A DNA stretch of 64,000 nucleotides from Borrelia sp. P9F1 (GCF_030436115.1 NZ_CP129407.1:341346-405345); one strand, 5' to 3'; shown: positions 36,766-47,015, numbered from the stretch's first letter. Notes: generated by a model not told the origin, from the sequence alone. Numbers and translations are program-made.

Positions 36766-36786
36766 AGGACCCCTATTGGGTCCTTT
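36764..36786. terminator. Terminator hairpin shared by the EIIB-like gene and gpsA
   Basis: AAAGGACCC (36764-36772), loop CTATT, GGGTCCTTT (36778-36786): perfect nine-pair stem between convergent genes. Confidence 0.88.
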
Positions 36787-36788
36787 CC

Positions 36789-37832
36789 TCAATATTTAAA
36801 ATTCTTTATATACTCAATAACGGCCTCAGGGCTTATTTCCTTATTTAAGATCCTATAAACAACGCCCGCTAAACCTTGAGAACCTAAGTCATGCTCTAAA
36901 AGCAAAGATACTTCCTTAGCAGCAGTTACCCCCTCTGGAAGATAGCCAATCTTATGTATATTGCCTATTAAATCATCTATGCCTACAAAACCATTTAAAA
37001 TATTTTTGCTCACAATTTCACGTCCAAATCGCCTATTTCTCCCAAAAATGCTTCGGCAAGTAACATCCAAATCTCCAGAGCCTGCTATGAATAAAAATGT
37101 ATCCCTATTGCAATCACCAACCTTAAATGCAATGTTTTTCATATCATTTAAAGAAACCGAAAATAAAAAAGACTCTGTGTTATTTCCTATCAAATTTGGA
37201 TTCCTATCTTTATACTCATCCAAAATGCCAAATGCAATCGCAAATACATTTTTCAGAGCCGCTGCTAGTTGAACGCCTAAAACATCACCACTATAAAACA
37301 CAGAAACGGAAGTGCCATTAAATAAATTTATAAATGCAGAAACATGCTCACTGCTCTTTCCAGTAGCCACAAGTCCAGTAATTATGCCAACCCCAACTTC
37401 CTCGGCATGGCTTGGCCCTGCAATATAAACAATCTTGTCCCTATATTCACCCAAAATATTCTCTGCTACCTCTAAAATAGGACGAGGCTTTCCATCAACA
37501 GTTATCAGCCCCTTAGTAAGTATTGCCAAATTAGGCTTCCTATCCGTAATAATATTCCTTAAACTTTTAAAGATTCCCAAAGTATGAAGAGAAGGAGTTG
37601 CAATAAAAACATAGTCAGACCTGGCCACAGTATCACTTAAATCAGAAGTTGCAATTAAATTATCCGGTAATTTAATTCCCTCCAGATATTTAATGTTTTC
37701 ATGTTCATTATTAATATCATCCCTAACAGATTCCTCAAAAGACCACAATAAGACATTGTCTTCTTCCTTATCTGCTAACACCTTAGCAACAGCCGTACCC
37801 CAAGCCCCTGCCCCAATTATCGCTATTTTCAC
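36789..37832 (-). CDS. gpsA: Glycerol-3-phosphate dehydrogenase [NAD(P)+]
   Basis: Interconverts dihydroxyacetone phosphate and sn-glycerol-3-phosphate, linking glycolysis to lipid and lipoprotein synthesis. 347 residues. Rossmann start IIGAGAWGTAVAKVLADKE, FIATPSLHTLG, LTKGL, IYIAGPSHAEEVG (catalytic region), QLAAALKNVFAIAFGILD and GSGDLDVTCRSIFGRNRRFG. Last gene of the minus-strand run from gltX. Ends at the shared terminator. Confidence 0.96.
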   Translation of the reverse strand: MKIAIIGAGAWGTAVAKVLADKEEDNVLLWSFEESVRDDINNEHENIKYLEGIKLPDNLIATSDLSDTVARSDYVFIATPSLHTLGIFKSLRNIITDRKPNLAILTKGLITVDGKPRPILEVAENILGEYRDKIVYIAGPSHAEEVGVGIITGLVATGKSSEHVSAFINLFNGTSVSVFYSGDVLGVQLAAALKNVFAIAFGILDEYKDRNPNLIGNNTESFLFSVSLNDMKNIAFKVGDCNRDTFLFIAGSGDLDVTCRSIFGRNRRFGREIVSKNILNGFVGIDDLIGNIHKIGYLPEGVTAAKEVSLLLEHDLGSQGLAGVVYRILNKEISPEAVIEYIKNFKY

Positions 37833-37850
37833 ACATATACCCCCAAATTA

Positions 37851-40142
37851 TCAAATTAATTCATATCTCACCCTACCCTCTAAGTAGATCCTAATTCTAT
37901 CATTTTTCTTTATTTTTTTTAAAACCATTTCATTAATTATAAAACTTCCTATCTCCTTGATTACAATCTTCCTTACGCTTCTGATCCCAAAGCCACTTCC
38001 ATATGTTTTGCTCTTAAGATAGCCGAAAATATCTTCTTCAAAAAAAACATCAATCTCCTTATCCTTTAATATCCTAATAAAGTTATTAATCTCTTCCTTA
38101 ATAACCTTTTCAAAGCCAATCTCATCTACGGGTCTGAAGAAAAAAATATGATCAACCAAATCCAAAAACTGAGAAGAAAATCTCTTCTCTAGCAAGCCCC
38201 TTCCACTCGTTGTCTCATTTTTAAATCCAATACTGCTAAATTCCCTGCTCTCCACATTAATATCTATTATTATTATGCTATCCGACAAACTAAAACTTCT
38301 GCCAAAACTGTCATAGAATTTACCCGTGTTAAATCCTTTTAAAAAAAAATCTGTGACTCTTTTATGAGCTTTATCAAAATCTGATAGAAAAATAATCGAA
38401 CTTGAAGGTTTACTCAAAAATTTAAAAAACTTAGTAGGCTCATCATAAGAATCAGAAGCATATATGGGACCTATTAATCTATTAATAGCATCAAAATCAC
38501 CGTACTCACTCATCTCTAAAGTAAACTTAGCAAGTTTAAGTTCTTCTGATAAAATATGGAAAAGTTTGTCTTTATCAAGATCCGAAGGGCTCATAAAAAC
38601 AAAAATCCCAAGGGTGTTGCTTTCAAAGAGGAATTTAACCTTTAAAAGCTTTATGTTTAGTATCAGATCAGATAAAACATTTTCATCAATTGTTATATTC
38701 TCCCTTATTTTGTGTTCCAGCCCTGCAAGTAAACTATCATCATGTTCATCCAAACTAAAAATACTTGAGCCAACCATAGATTTAACAAAATCTTTAACAT
38801 CATCTTCTGTTATTTTTCTATTGTTATTCTCAAACTTAAATTTGGCTCCAAGTTCATCCAGCAAGTCAAAAGCCTTGTCAGGAAGAAATCTGTCCTTAAT
38901 ATATTTACAAGACATGGAAATGAAGGCTCGTATTGCCCCATCTGTATACTCTACATTGTGATGTTTTTCATACTGCCCCTTGGCTCCTTTTAACATAAGA
39001 TAAGTATCTTCAAATCCCGGCTCCTTAAGTTCTATGCTATGAAACCTTCTTACTAACGCCTTATCTCTTAAGAAGAACTTTTTGTATTCATATTCCGTAG
39101 TAGCACCTATAAACTTAACTTTCCCTAAAGTCAAAATGGGTTTTAACAAATTTGAAACATCTATGCTACTAAAAGATGTAGAACCAGCTCCAACGATCAT
39201 ATGAACTTCATCTATGAAGAGAATTACCTTTTTTTTAAAATACAAAAAATCTAGCACTTTATTTACTCTATTTTCAAGATCTCCCCTGTATCTAGTACCA
39301 GACATAAGGTTACCAATGCCAAGCGAATATACCTCATACCCAATTAATCCCTGAGGCACCTCACCTACTTTTATCATATAGGCAAGCCCTTGAATTAATA
39401 TTGACTTCCCAACGCCAGGTTCTCCAAGCAAAATTGGGTTACTTTTATGCTTACGCAACATTACTTGAATCAACTTGTTCAATTCTTTAGTTCGACCTAT
39501 TAAAGGATTTTGATCTAAATTTGGATCTAAACTATCAATGACATTTATTAGAAAGTCCTCCACAGAACTACTGTCACCCGATAGATCATTATTGTTTTCC
39601 AACTTAAAACACCCTTCCTCAAAAATATCAAAACCACCATTTTTATCTACCTCTTTATTAACAACATGAGTAGGGCCTGTTCCTTTGTTGTCAACTAATC
39701 CTAAATCCAAATCTGGACCCAAGTATTCATAAACTTCAATCATCTTGTCAAAGATAGCCAAATTAAAGCCCGACTTTAGTAGAGCATCTAAAATTGTATT
39801 TTGTCTCTTCCTAATTAATACCCATAATAAATCTTTTTCTTGTATCTTATAGGTTTTTTTATAGTAAAAAATAGTGGCAATTATTTCCTGATATAAATCA
39901 TCTATTTTGAAAGCATATTCTGAAATATTAGATTCCCTGGAGGGAAGTTTATTAAAAAATTCCTCTAGTATTTTATCAAGACTGTAAAAATCAAGAGTGC
40001 ATAACTCAAGAAGCTCTTTAATCTTATTGTCATTAATCAAACTATGAAAAATATGTTCTTCTGTAAAGACACCATGTTTCCGCTCCATAAAAAACAGAAA
40101 TGACCTAAAAAACAAATTATTTAAAGCTCTCCTGTTGTACAC
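37851..40142 (-). CDS. clpA: ClpA-type AAA+ protein with degenerate second ATPase module
   Basis: 763 residues; Hsp100 unfoldase expected to feed ClpP. Clp N-domain repeat at the start (GVFTEEHIFHSLI). D1 is intact: Walker A GEPGVGKS (240-247), Walker B ILFIDEVH (307-314), arginine finger LVRRF. D2 is not: the Walker A position reads MSPSDLDKDKL (517-527, no GKT), the Walker B position reads IIFLSDFDKAH (583-593, DE replaced by SD), and the Arg finger region is FLDLVD where FLNRID is usual. The ClpP-docking tripeptide IGF is kept (638-640). GTG start. Second of the tyrS-clpA-gpsA run. Counterpart of BB0369. Confidence 0.9.
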   Translation of the reverse strand: MYNRRALNNLFFRSFLFFMERKHGVFTEEHIFHSLINDNKIKELLELCTLDFYSLDKILEEFFNKLPSRESNISEYAFKIDDLYQEIIATIFYYKKTYKIQEKDLLWVLIRKRQNTILDALLKSGFNLAIFDKMIEVYEYLGPDLDLGLVDNKGTGPTHVVNKEVDKNGGFDIFEEGCFKLENNNDLSGDSSSVEDFLINVIDSLDPNLDQNPLIGRTKELNKLIQVMLRKHKSNPILLGEPGVGKSILIQGLAYMIKVGEVPQGLIGYEVYSLGIGNLMSGTRYRGDLENRVNKVLDFLYFKKKVILFIDEVHMIVGAGSTSFSSIDVSNLLKPILTLGKVKFIGATTEYEYKKFFLRDKALVRRFHSIELKEPGFEDTYLMLKGAKGQYEKHHNVEYTDGAIRAFISMSCKYIKDRFLPDKAFDLLDELGAKFKFENNNRKITEDDVKDFVKSMVGSSIFSLDEHDDSLLAGLEHKIRENITIDENVLSDLILNIKLLKVKFLFESNTLGIFVFMSPSDLDKDKLFHILSEELKLAKFTLEMSEYGDFDAINRLIGPIYASDSYDEPTKFFKFLSKPSSSIIFLSDFDKAHKRVTDFFLKGFNTGKFYDSFGRSFSLSDSIIIIDINVESREFSSIGFKNETTSGRGLLEKRFSSQFLDLVDHIFFFRPVDEIGFEKVIKEEINNFIRILKDKEIDVFFEEDIFGYLKSKTYGSGFGIRSVRKIVIKEIGSFIINEMVLKKIKKNDRIRIYLEGRVRYELI

Positions 40143-40152
40143 GAAACACCAA

Positions 40153-41370
40153 CTATAAAATAATTCTTAAAACTTTTTTCTTACCAACTCTAAGTTCAAG
40201 CTCACCATTAGTAAAATTATCCTTAGTAAGAAAATAACCTTGTTCTCCTATCCTTACTTTATCTACATAAACCCCACCCGAGTTAATTAATCTTCTACCC
40301 TCCGATTTACTAGATACAACTTTTGAAAGAATCATTAAATCAACCAATAAAATTCCCTTTCCCAAACCAGCTAGCCCCAACTCAAAAAAAGGAATACTGG
40401 CTCTATCTCCAACCCCTTTAAAAGCTGCTGCGGCTGCTGCGGCTGCACTTAAAGAAGCCTCCTCTCCATGCACAATCCTTGTTATTTCAAAAGCCAAAGT
40501 TTCTTTTGCTTTGTTTAGTAAATTTCCCCCTAAACTTGAAACATTGCCAATCTCATCCTCTTCCAAAAAAGTAAATAAATACAAAAATTTCTTAACATCT
40601 AAGTCTGGAACATTTCTAAAATATTGATAAAAATCATAGACACTGTATAGATCTGAATCAAGATAAACAGCACCCTTTTCTGATTTTCCCATTTTCTTAC
40701 CATCGCTTCGTGTAATAAGAGGACATGTAAGACCAAAAACCTTTCCTCCCAGTTTCCGTCTTATTAACTCAACCCCAGAAACAATATTACCCCACTGATC
40801 ATCGCCTCCCATCTGAAGGTTACAATTTTTGATTTTATTGAGCATGTAAAAATCATAAGATTGCAAAAGCTGATAATTAAACTCAATAAACGAAAGACCA
40901 ATGTCTAGTCTTCTTTTATAAGTCTCAAACCCCAACATTCGATTAACAGAAAAATGGACTCCGATATCTCTTAAAAATTCAATATAATTAAGACTACTAA
41001 GCCATTCTGAGTTGTCAAAAATACAATCACTGCTAAGCCCTGTTATTCGTGACAACTGTTTCTTTATTGCAACAACGTTTCTTTCTATATTATCCTCTGA
41101 TAAAATCCTTCTCATTTCGCTCTTGCCAGAAGGATCCCCTATCTTTGTAGTGCCTCCTCCAACCAGAGCAATCGGTCTATGCCCTTGCTTTTGAAGATGC
41201 ATCATTGCCATAAGGGGAACTAAATGTCCAATATGAAGAGAACTAAAGGTAGCATCAAATCCCACATAAAAAACTATCCTCTCCCTATCCATCAACTCAC
41301 TTAAAGCCTCTAACTTTGTGCACTGCTTCAAGAATCCTCGTCTCTTTAAAATCTCCAAGGCGAGATTCAT
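40153..41370 (-). CDS. tyrS: Tyrosyl-tRNA synthetase
   Basis: Class Ic synthetase. 405 residues: HIGHLVPLMAM signature, GGDDQWGNI tyrosine pocket, KMGKS motif, and a C-terminal S4-like RNA-binding tail (SKSEGRRLINSGGVYVD). A run of eight alanines at 40423-40446 (repeated GCTGCTGCG-type codons) lies in the connecting region, unusual for this gene. The ATG starts right after the glyS stop (TAGATG). Confidence 0.97.
   Translation of the reverse strand: MNLALEILKRRGFLKQCTKLEALSELMDRERIVFYVGFDATFSSLHIGHLVPLMAMMHLQKQGHRPIALVGGGTTKIGDPSGKSEMRRILSEDNIERNVVAIKKQLSRITGLSSDCIFDNSEWLSSLNYIEFLRDIGVHFSVNRMLGFETYKRRLDIGLSFIEFNYQLLQSYDFYMLNKIKNCNLQMGGDDQWGNIVSGVELIRRKLGGKVFGLTCPLITRSDGKKMGKSEKGAVYLDSDLYSVYDFYQYFRNVPDLDVKKFLYLFTFLEEDEIGNVSSLGGNLLNKAKETLAFEITRIVHGEEASLSAAAAAAAAFKGVGDRASIPFFELGLAGLGKGILLVDLMILSKVVSSKSEGRRLINSGGVYVDKVRIGEQGYFLTKDNFTNGELELRVGKKKVLRIIL
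40423..40446 (-). repeat. Poly-alanine codon repeat in tyrS
   Basis: About 2.5 copies of the 9-base unit CTGCTGCGG on the plus strand, encoding eight consecutive Ala. It is GC-rich against an AT-rich background and may vary in length between strains. Confidence 0.85.
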
Positions 41371-42705
41371 CTACTTGAAGCTCCCACTATAATTTAACAT
41401 TTCAGTTCTAATGTACGAGTATAACTCGTCAAGCGAAACCCTTACCTGAGTCATTCGATCCCTCTCTCTTAAGGTAACCGTCCTATCCTCCATAGTGTCG
41501 TAATCTATTGTTACACAATAAGGAGTTCCAATCTCATCTTGTCGCCTGTATCTCTTGCCAATTGTGCCACTGTCATCATAAAACATATAAAAATCATCGC
41601 TAAGCTCCATGAATAATCTCCTAGCAAGATCATCAAGCCCGTCTTTTTTAACAAGAGGAAGTATGGCAACCTTATAAGGAGCAAGTTTAGGATGAAGTCT
41701 TAAAACTGTTCGCTTTTCACCTCCCTCAAGCTCCTCCTCTACATAAGCATCGCAAAGAGCCATTAAAACACCCCTTGTAAGTCCAAGAGACGTCTCAATA
41801 ACATGAGGAATATATCTCTCACCACTTATTAAGTCGTGATATTCAAATAACCTAGACTTCTCACAAAACCTAGCATGCTGTGTCAAATCATAATTTCCCC
41901 TATTATGAATTCCCTCAATTTCCTTAAAACCAAATGGAAATTCATACTCAATGTCAACAGCAGCTTTAGCATAATGCGCAAGCTCGTCTGCTTCATGTTC
42001 TTTAACCCTAAGACTCCCCGATTTTATTCCAAGAGTTTCCACAAAAAAACTCATTCTATTTTGCTTCCAATAGTAATACCAATCATCCATTTGATTAGGA
42101 TGTACAAAAAATTGCATTTCCATTTGTTCAAACTCACAAGTTCTGAATATAAAATTTTTTGTTATTATTTCATTCCTAAATGCTTTCCCAACTTGGGCTA
42201 CGCCGAAAGGTACCTTAAGTCTCGTAGAGTCCAATACATTTCTAAAATTAACAAAAATACCCTGAGCCGTCTCTGGTCTTAAATAAATTTCACTAGAGCC
42301 CTCTTTTGTAGCTCCAATATTAGTTTTAAACATTAAATTAAAATTTTTGGGTTCTGTAAAGGAACTCTCCTCACTGCAACTAGGACAATTACCAGACACA
42401 TCAACAAAATCAGCCCTAAATCTATTTTTGCAATTCCTACAGTCGACCAGTGAATCTGAAAAGCTATCAACATGCCCAGAGGCCACCCAAACCTCAGGTC
42501 TCATAAAAATAGCACTGTCTAGGCCTACTACATTCTCATGCAAGTAAACCATACTCTTCCACCATTCCCTCTGTATATTATTTTTAAGCTCAACACCCAA
42601 AGGACCATAATCCCATGCCCCTGAAAGTCCTCCATAAACTTCTGAAGACTGAAACACAAAACCCTTTCTCTTAGCGAGTGCAATAATATCTTCCATCCTT
42701 ATCAT
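41371..42705 (-). CDS. glyS: Glycyl-tRNA synthetase (homodimeric type)
   Basis: Class IIa synthetase of the alpha-2 kind. 444 residues: IIALAKRKGFVFQSSEVYGG and GAWDYGPLGVELKNNI at the N-terminus, two Cys pairs of the zinc insert (CRNCKN; CPSC), LRPETAQGIFVNF (motif 2), FRTCEFEQMEMQFF, and the C-terminal anticodon-binding domain ending near VTLRERDRMTQVRVSLDELY. ATG 42705 has AAGGA spaced seven bases upstream. Between gltX and tyrS. Confidence 0.96.
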   Translation of the reverse strand: MIRMEDIIALAKRKGFVFQSSEVYGGLSGAWDYGPLGVELKNNIQREWWKSMVYLHENVVGLDSAIFMRPEVWVASGHVDSFSDSLVDCRNCKNRFRADFVDVSGNCPSCSEESSFTEPKNFNLMFKTNIGATKEGSSEIYLRPETAQGIFVNFRNVLDSTRLKVPFGVAQVGKAFRNEIITKNFIFRTCEFEQMEMQFFVHPNQMDDWYYYWKQNRMSFFVETLGIKSGSLRVKEHEADELAHYAKAAVDIEYEFPFGFKEIEGIHNRGNYDLTQHARFCEKSRLFEYHDLISGERYIPHVIETSLGLTRGVLMALCDAYVEEELEGGEKRTVLRLHPKLAPYKVAILPLVKKDGLDDLARRLFMELSDDFYMFYDDSGTIGKRYRRQDEIGTPYCVTIDYDTMEDRTVTLRERDRMTQVRVSLDELYSYIRTEMLNYSGSFK

Positions 42706-42734
42706 ATCAATATCCTTAAAATGTATTATTTTTA

Positions 42735-44207
42735 TTATTCATGTCTTTTCAAAAATTCTTGTGCTAGGTTTATTCTATCAAAAACTTTATCTTTCCCAAG
42801 TAGTTTTAAAGAATCAAAAAGAGGAGGTGATACCTTGCTACCAAGCACTGCAATCCTAACCGGAAGAAGAACTTCCCCTATCTTTAGGTTATTGTCCCTA
42901 GCAAAATCATTAAACACTTTCTCGTTCTCATCCGATGTCCTTGTTTGAAATCCTTCTAATATTGGCTTAATTTTGTCTAAAATCAGATAAATGTCACCCA
43001 CTGTCTTCTTTTTGCCCAAAAACTCACCTAAATTCCACGTTTTAATATCTTCGTAAAAAAATTTAAGCATATTTACAGCTTCATTAAGCTTTCTAATTCT
43101 TGTCTTTATAAGAGGTATTAAAAGTATTAATGTTTCCTTATCTTTATGCTCAATATCTTCTTTAAGATAGGATACTTTTTGCAACAAAGGAAGTAAAAGT
43201 TTAGCCAATTCTTCGTCTTCCTTCTCTCTAATGTAATGACTATTAAAAAAATCTAATTTATGATAATCGAAAATAGCAGGAGATTTATTTATCTTCTTAA
43301 TGCAGAACAGTTTTTGAAGTTCATCACTCGTAAAAAATTCTTTCTTATCATCATAAGACCATCCAAGTAAGGTAATGTAATTAATAATAGCCTCTGGAAG
43401 ATATCCATCCTCAATAAATTGTCTTAAAGACGTAGCTCCATGCCTCTTACTCAATTTTTGTCCATCACTACCCATTACCATCGGAAGGTGACAATAAACA
43501 GGAGGAGTCCATCCAAAAGCATTATAAAGAAGAACATGCAAAGGTCCTGAGGCCACCCACTCCTGTGCCCTTAAGACATGCGTCACTTTCATTAAATGAT
43601 CATCAATAACATTTGCAAGGTGATAAGTTGGAAGTCCGTCAGATTTAAGAATAATAGGATCAGGGTTAATATCCTTATTCAACCATGTTACTTTGTCAAG
43701 CAAAATATCGTTAAAACTAGTCTCTCCATCAAGGGGAACTTTAAACCTAACAACAGGTTTTATTCCCAAACTTAAAGCATCTTGAATCTCACTCTCATTT
43801 AAATTTCTACAATGTCTATCATACCCCGTTGCCATCTTGTTAACAGTCTGGATCTTTCTGATTCTTTCTAATCTCTCCGGTGTGCAATAACAATAATAAG
43901 CACCCCCCGATTCAACTAACCTCCTAGCATACCCATCATATATTGCCGTTCTCTTCGACTGAACGTAAGGTTCATAAGGTCCACCACAAGTGGGTCCCTC
44001 ATCAAAATCAACACCAAGCCACTCTAAACTTCGATAAAGGTCATCTTCGGCTTCTTTGAAATATCTCGTCTGATCCGTATCCTCAATTCTGAGTAAAAAT
44101 TTCCCACCACATGACTTGGCGAAGAAATAATTAAATAAAGCTGTTCTAATTCCTCCAATATGCTGCAACCCCGTTGGAGAAGGTGCATATCTAACTCTTA
44201 CGTTCAA
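42735..44207 (-). CDS. gltX: Glutamyl-tRNA synthetase
   Basis: Class I synthetase. 490 residues: [20 protein letters not shown] (HIGH-type motif HIGG), [12 protein letters not shown], and [10 protein letters not shown] (KMSKS-type). Borrelia lacks GlnRS, so this enzyme is expected to charge both tRNA-Glu and tRNA-Gln; GatCAB at 9.5-12.7 kb then amidates the latter. The start is TTG 44205-44207 with GAGG eight bases upstream. Starts 14 bases after the preceding gene's stop. Confidence 0.97.
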   Translation of the reverse strand: MNVRVRYAPSPTGLQHIGGIRTALFNYFFAKSCGGKFLLRIEDTDQTRYFKEAEDDLYRSLEWLGVDFDEGPTCGGPYEPYVQSKRTAIYDGYARRLVESGGAYYCYCTPERLERIRKIQTVNKMATGYDRHCRNLNESEIQDALSLGIKPVVRFKVPLDGETSFNDILLDKVTWLNKDINPDPIILKSDGLPTYHLANVIDDHLMKVTHVLRAQEWVASGPLHVLLYNAFGWTPPVYCHLPMVMGSDGQKLSKRHGATSLRQFIEDGYLPEAIINYITLLGWSYDDKKEFFTSDELQKLFCIKKINKSPAIFDYHKLDFFNSHYIREKEDEELAKLLLPLLQKVSYLKEDIEHKDKETLILLIPLIKTRIRKLNEAVNMLKFFYEDIKTWNLGEFLGKKKTVGDIYLILDKIKPILEGFQTRTSDENEKVFNDFARDNNLKIGEVLLPVRIAVLGSKVSPPLFDSLKLLGKDKVFDRINLAQEFLKRHE

Positions 44208-44221
44208 AATCTTGTCCTCTC

Positions 44222-44998
44222 TTAATAAAAAATATCCTTCTTAGAGCTATCATAAATATAATAAAAAACTACAAAAAATAAATTTGAGCGCAGAAGTCTA
44301 GCATGTTTAATATTCAATTTGTCTTTGTATTTAAAATATTTGTTTCTAATCTCAAGTTTACTGGCTTCAATCAAGGAAGGGGCTACATTCGCCCTCTTTA
44401 ACACATAATAGTAATAAATCGTAAAAATTGGTCCTCTTAAAAAATACCTCCTTAAAAGATCTAATACCTTACCCAATTTTTCATATTCTTCAAAAGAAAT
44501 CATGCTAAGACCCACGCAATACTCTACCCACCTATTCCTGCTACCTTCATACTTTAAAATCAAACTAGATGCCTTCTCTTTCTCTCTAAAACTGATGAGC
44601 ACAGCATAAAGTTCCACTATTGTTTTATTACTAATCTTGCTATCCTTCAAATAAAAATAAATCTCATCGAGACTTTTTTTGTCCTGTTTGATTAAAATCA
44701 TCTTTAAACAAAGAGAAATATCGAACACACTCTTAAGTCTCTTCCGAATTATTTTAAGCTTTAAAAAAGTATAAGTATTCTCTACTCCATTGAATACAAA
44801 ATATAATCTTGAATAAAGAAACCTGGAATAAAAAAGATTAAAAACAAACACAAACAAAACAAACCCTAAAATAACATGAAAATGAAAAAGAATAAAACCT
44901 AGCACACTCAAATATTTTAAAATTTCTAGAAAAAAAATCAAACAAACAAAAGATCCAACAAACATAACATTAAAAATTAGAAGTATTTTATCTACCAT
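44222..44998 (-). CDS. Membrane-anchored helical protein of unknown function
   Basis: 258 residues from ATG 44998, chosen because AAAGAG precedes it and the upstream part of the open frame (to 45073) is unlikely to be coding. Two or three hydrophobic segments in the first 80 residues ([40 protein letters not shown]), then about 170 helical, Lys-rich residues with [20 protein letters not shown], repeated in style like degenerate helical repeats. No family recognised. First gene of the gltX-glyS-tyrS-clpA-gpsA run; divergent from pdeB. Counterpart of BB0373 by order. Confidence 0.75.
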   Translation of the reverse strand: MVDKILLIFNVMFVGSFVCLIFFLEILKYLSVLGFILFHFHVILGFVLFVFVFNLFYSRFLYSRLYFVFNGVENTYTFLKLKIIRKRLKSVFDISLCLKMILIKQDKKSLDEIYFYLKDSKISNKTIVELYAVLISFREKEKASSLILKYEGSRNRWVEYCVGLSMISFEEYEKLGKVLDLLRRYFLRGPIFTIYYYYVLKRANVAPSLIEASKLEIRNKYFKYKDKLNIKHARLLRSNLFFVVFYYIYDSSKKDIFY

Positions 44999-45129
44999 CA
45001 AAGTCTCTTTAAAAATTAATATAATTACACAATCGAAATGTATAACCAATATTATACTAAAAATAATGGACAATTGATAAATAATGTGTTATATATGTTT
45101 ATTAACAAGTTTAAATTTTAAGGGGAAAG

Positions 45130-46269
45130 ATGGGTGGTCTTGGTAATTTAGCAAAAGACATAAAATCTTTTTCTTATGTCATAGATAAAGACTTTTTGGT
45201 CTGGCCCGAGAATTCTCTTGTAAAGCCAAAGAATGTTGAACTGATTGAAAAATGGAAATTGGAAGAGGAACTTCACACAAAGGATTGCTTCTTTGATGAA
45301 TCACTGATGAATAAGGGAAGCATGTCGATGCATGCGGAATGCGATAAGGAATCAATTTCAAGCTATCACGTACTAGTAAGCAATTTGGAAGAAGTATATG
45401 AGACTTGTAAAAAAAATAAAAAGATTTATTATCAGGACGTCCTGCCAACTGCTAAGAAGGTGATAGAGTTTTATAAGAAAAATCAAAAAACATTTATTAA
45501 ATATATTAAAATACCTAACTTTTTGTCCGATTACCATATTGTACACTCAGTAAACACTGCCATACTAACAGCAGCACTTGGGAGCGAGATGAATTTAAAT
45601 AATCACAAGACTGTTGAATTGTGCACGGTAGCTCTTCTTCACAAAATAGGATTTCTGTTTATACCTTCAAAGATAAGCGAAAAACAAGGGAAATTAAGTG
45701 ATGAAGAATTTGACATGATTAAAAAATATCCTGTACTCAGTTATAAGATTATATCTACAACTGATTTTTCACATTCCATCTGTACAACGTTACTAAATCA
45801 TAAGGAAAATTTAGATGGCTCAGGTTATCCCAAAAAACTTAAAAGTGAGAATATTAGCATTGAGTCAAATATCATTGGAGCTGCTAGTGCATATAGTGCA
45901 ATTATTTTGGATAAAACATACAAGAAATCCTTAAACTCTGGTGCATCTCTTATAGAATTAATACAGGACGCCGATAAAAAATTTGATAAAAGGGTTTTAA
46001 AACTAATCATTAAGGTACTCTCTCAATGCCCACTGGGTTTTATTGTGGAACTTAACGATGAATCAGTTGCTAAGATAGTAAAAGTCAACGAAGAGAACCT
46101 CAATTATCCATACATAAAGTACATAATCAAAGACGGCAAAGTTGTACCTCCTAATGAAAGCCAAGATTACATTAAGTCAATACCCAAAACGAAAACGGGA
46201 ATTAAAAAAATACTCGGACAAAGCGAGATAGAATCTCTTTTAAAAAGATACTCTTTAAAAGAAATATAA
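45130..46269 (+). CDS. pdeB: HD-GYP domain protein PdeB-like, metal ligands mostly replaced
   Basis: 379 residues; position and domain match BB0374 (PdeB, reported as a c-di-GMP phosphodiesterase in B. burgdorferi). The HD-GYP domain (about 130-310) is plain: VHSVNTAILTAALG, VALLHKIGFLFIPSKI, KLSDEEFDMIKKYPVLSYKI, LLNHKENLDGSGYPKKL. But the HD pair is His171-Lys172, the second His of the HHE motif is Lys225, and the late Asp of 'vaD.yDA' is Ser (AASAYSA). So most metal ligands are gone and catalysis is doubtful unless other residues serve. AAGGGG precedes ATG 45130. First gene of pdeB-pfs-metK-luxS. Confidence 0.9.
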   Translation: MGGLGNLAKDIKSFSYVIDKDFLVWPENSLVKPKNVELIEKWKLEEELHTKDCFFDESLMNKGSMSMHAECDKESISSYHVLVSNLEEVYETCKKNKKIYYQDVLPTAKKVIEFYKKNQKTFIKYIKIPNFLSDYHIVHSVNTAILTAALGSEMNLNNHKTVELCTVALLHKIGFLFIPSKISEKQGKLSDEEFDMIKKYPVLSYKIISTTDFSHSICTTLLNHKENLDGSGYPKKLKSENISIESNIIGAASAYSAIILDKTYKKSLNSGASLIELIQDADKKFDKRVLKLIIKVLSQCPLGFIVELNDESVAKIVKVNEENLNYPYIKYIIKDGKVVPPNESQDYIKSIPKTKTGIKKILGQSEIESLLKRYSLKEI

Positions 46270-46280
46270 AAGGAGAAAGT

Positions 46281-47015
46281 ATGGTTTTAATCATATCCGC
46301 AATGGATGCGGAGGCGGAAGAAGTAAATAGTATAATCGAGAATAGACAGGAACTTGCATTAGACGGCTATCTGGGCAATAAAAAAATTCATAAGGGGAAT
46401 ATTTCGGGGTATGAGGTAATCTCTTTAACTACTGGTATTGGTAAGGTAAATGCTGCTACTTGGGTTAGTTATGTTATATCAAAATATAAAATTAATCGCA
46501 TAATCAACTCGGGAACCGCTGGTGGGATAAGGGAAGACTCTAATCTGAGTATTAAAGACATAGTAGTATCATCAGAGGTAGCATTTCATGATTTTGATTT
46601 AACTAAGTTTGGGCATAAAATAGGACAAGTGCCTGGATTGCCTCAAAAATTCAAATCGGATGAAGTAATGCTTAGAAAATCAGTTAAGGTTATAGAGGAT
46701 AAAATCAAAGATGTAAGTGCTCATATTGGTTTGATACTTACAGGAGACCAATTTATTGGAGACAAAAATCAGCTAGAGGCAATCAAGAGCAACTTCCCAG
46801 ATGCTTTAGCTGTAGAAATGGAAGGGGCTGCTATTGCACAAGTTGCACATACATTTGGAATACCTTTCATCATCACGCGTTCTATATCTGACTTACCAAA
46901 CACTAAAGATAACCACATAGATTTCGATAAATTTCTAAAAATCGCATCCGTAAATTCGGCTAGAATGGTCAAGGAACTTGTTGGACTCATAGAAGAGGAT
47001 CAGCATGATAAATAA
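46281..47015 (+). CDS. pfs: 5'-methylthioadenosine/S-adenosylhomocysteine nucleosidase
   Basis: Cleaves adenine from SAH, MTA and 5'-deoxyadenosine, relieving inhibition of methyltransferases and providing S-ribosylhomocysteine for LuxS. 244 residues: [45 protein letters not shown] and [13 protein letters not shown] followed by RSISDLPN (catalytic Asp). Cytoplasmic; no signal peptide. AAGGAG precedes the ATG. Overlaps metK by 11 bases. Borrelia has additional, exported copies elsewhere; this is the one next to metK. Confidence 0.96.
   Translation: MVLIISAMDAEAEEVNSIIENRQELALDGYLGNKKIHKGNISGYEVISLTTGIGKVNAATWVSYVISKYKINRIINSGTAGGIREDSNLSIKDIVVSSEVAFHDFDLTKFGHKIGQVPGLPQKFKSDEVMLRKSVKVIEDKIKDVSAHIGLILTGDQFIGDKNQLEAIKSNFPDALAVEMEGAAIAQVAHTFGIPFIITRSISDLPNTKDNHIDFDKFLKIASVNSARMVKELVGLIEEDQHDK

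Noticed and set aside
38464..38961. 165-codon plus-strand ORF inside clpA
   Set aside because: Antisense shadow in the ClpA D2 region, rich in Leu/Ser as expected from reverse AT-rich codons; no start context.
41875..42282. 135-codon plus-strand ORF inside glyS
   Set aside because: Antisense shadow of conserved glyS sequence.
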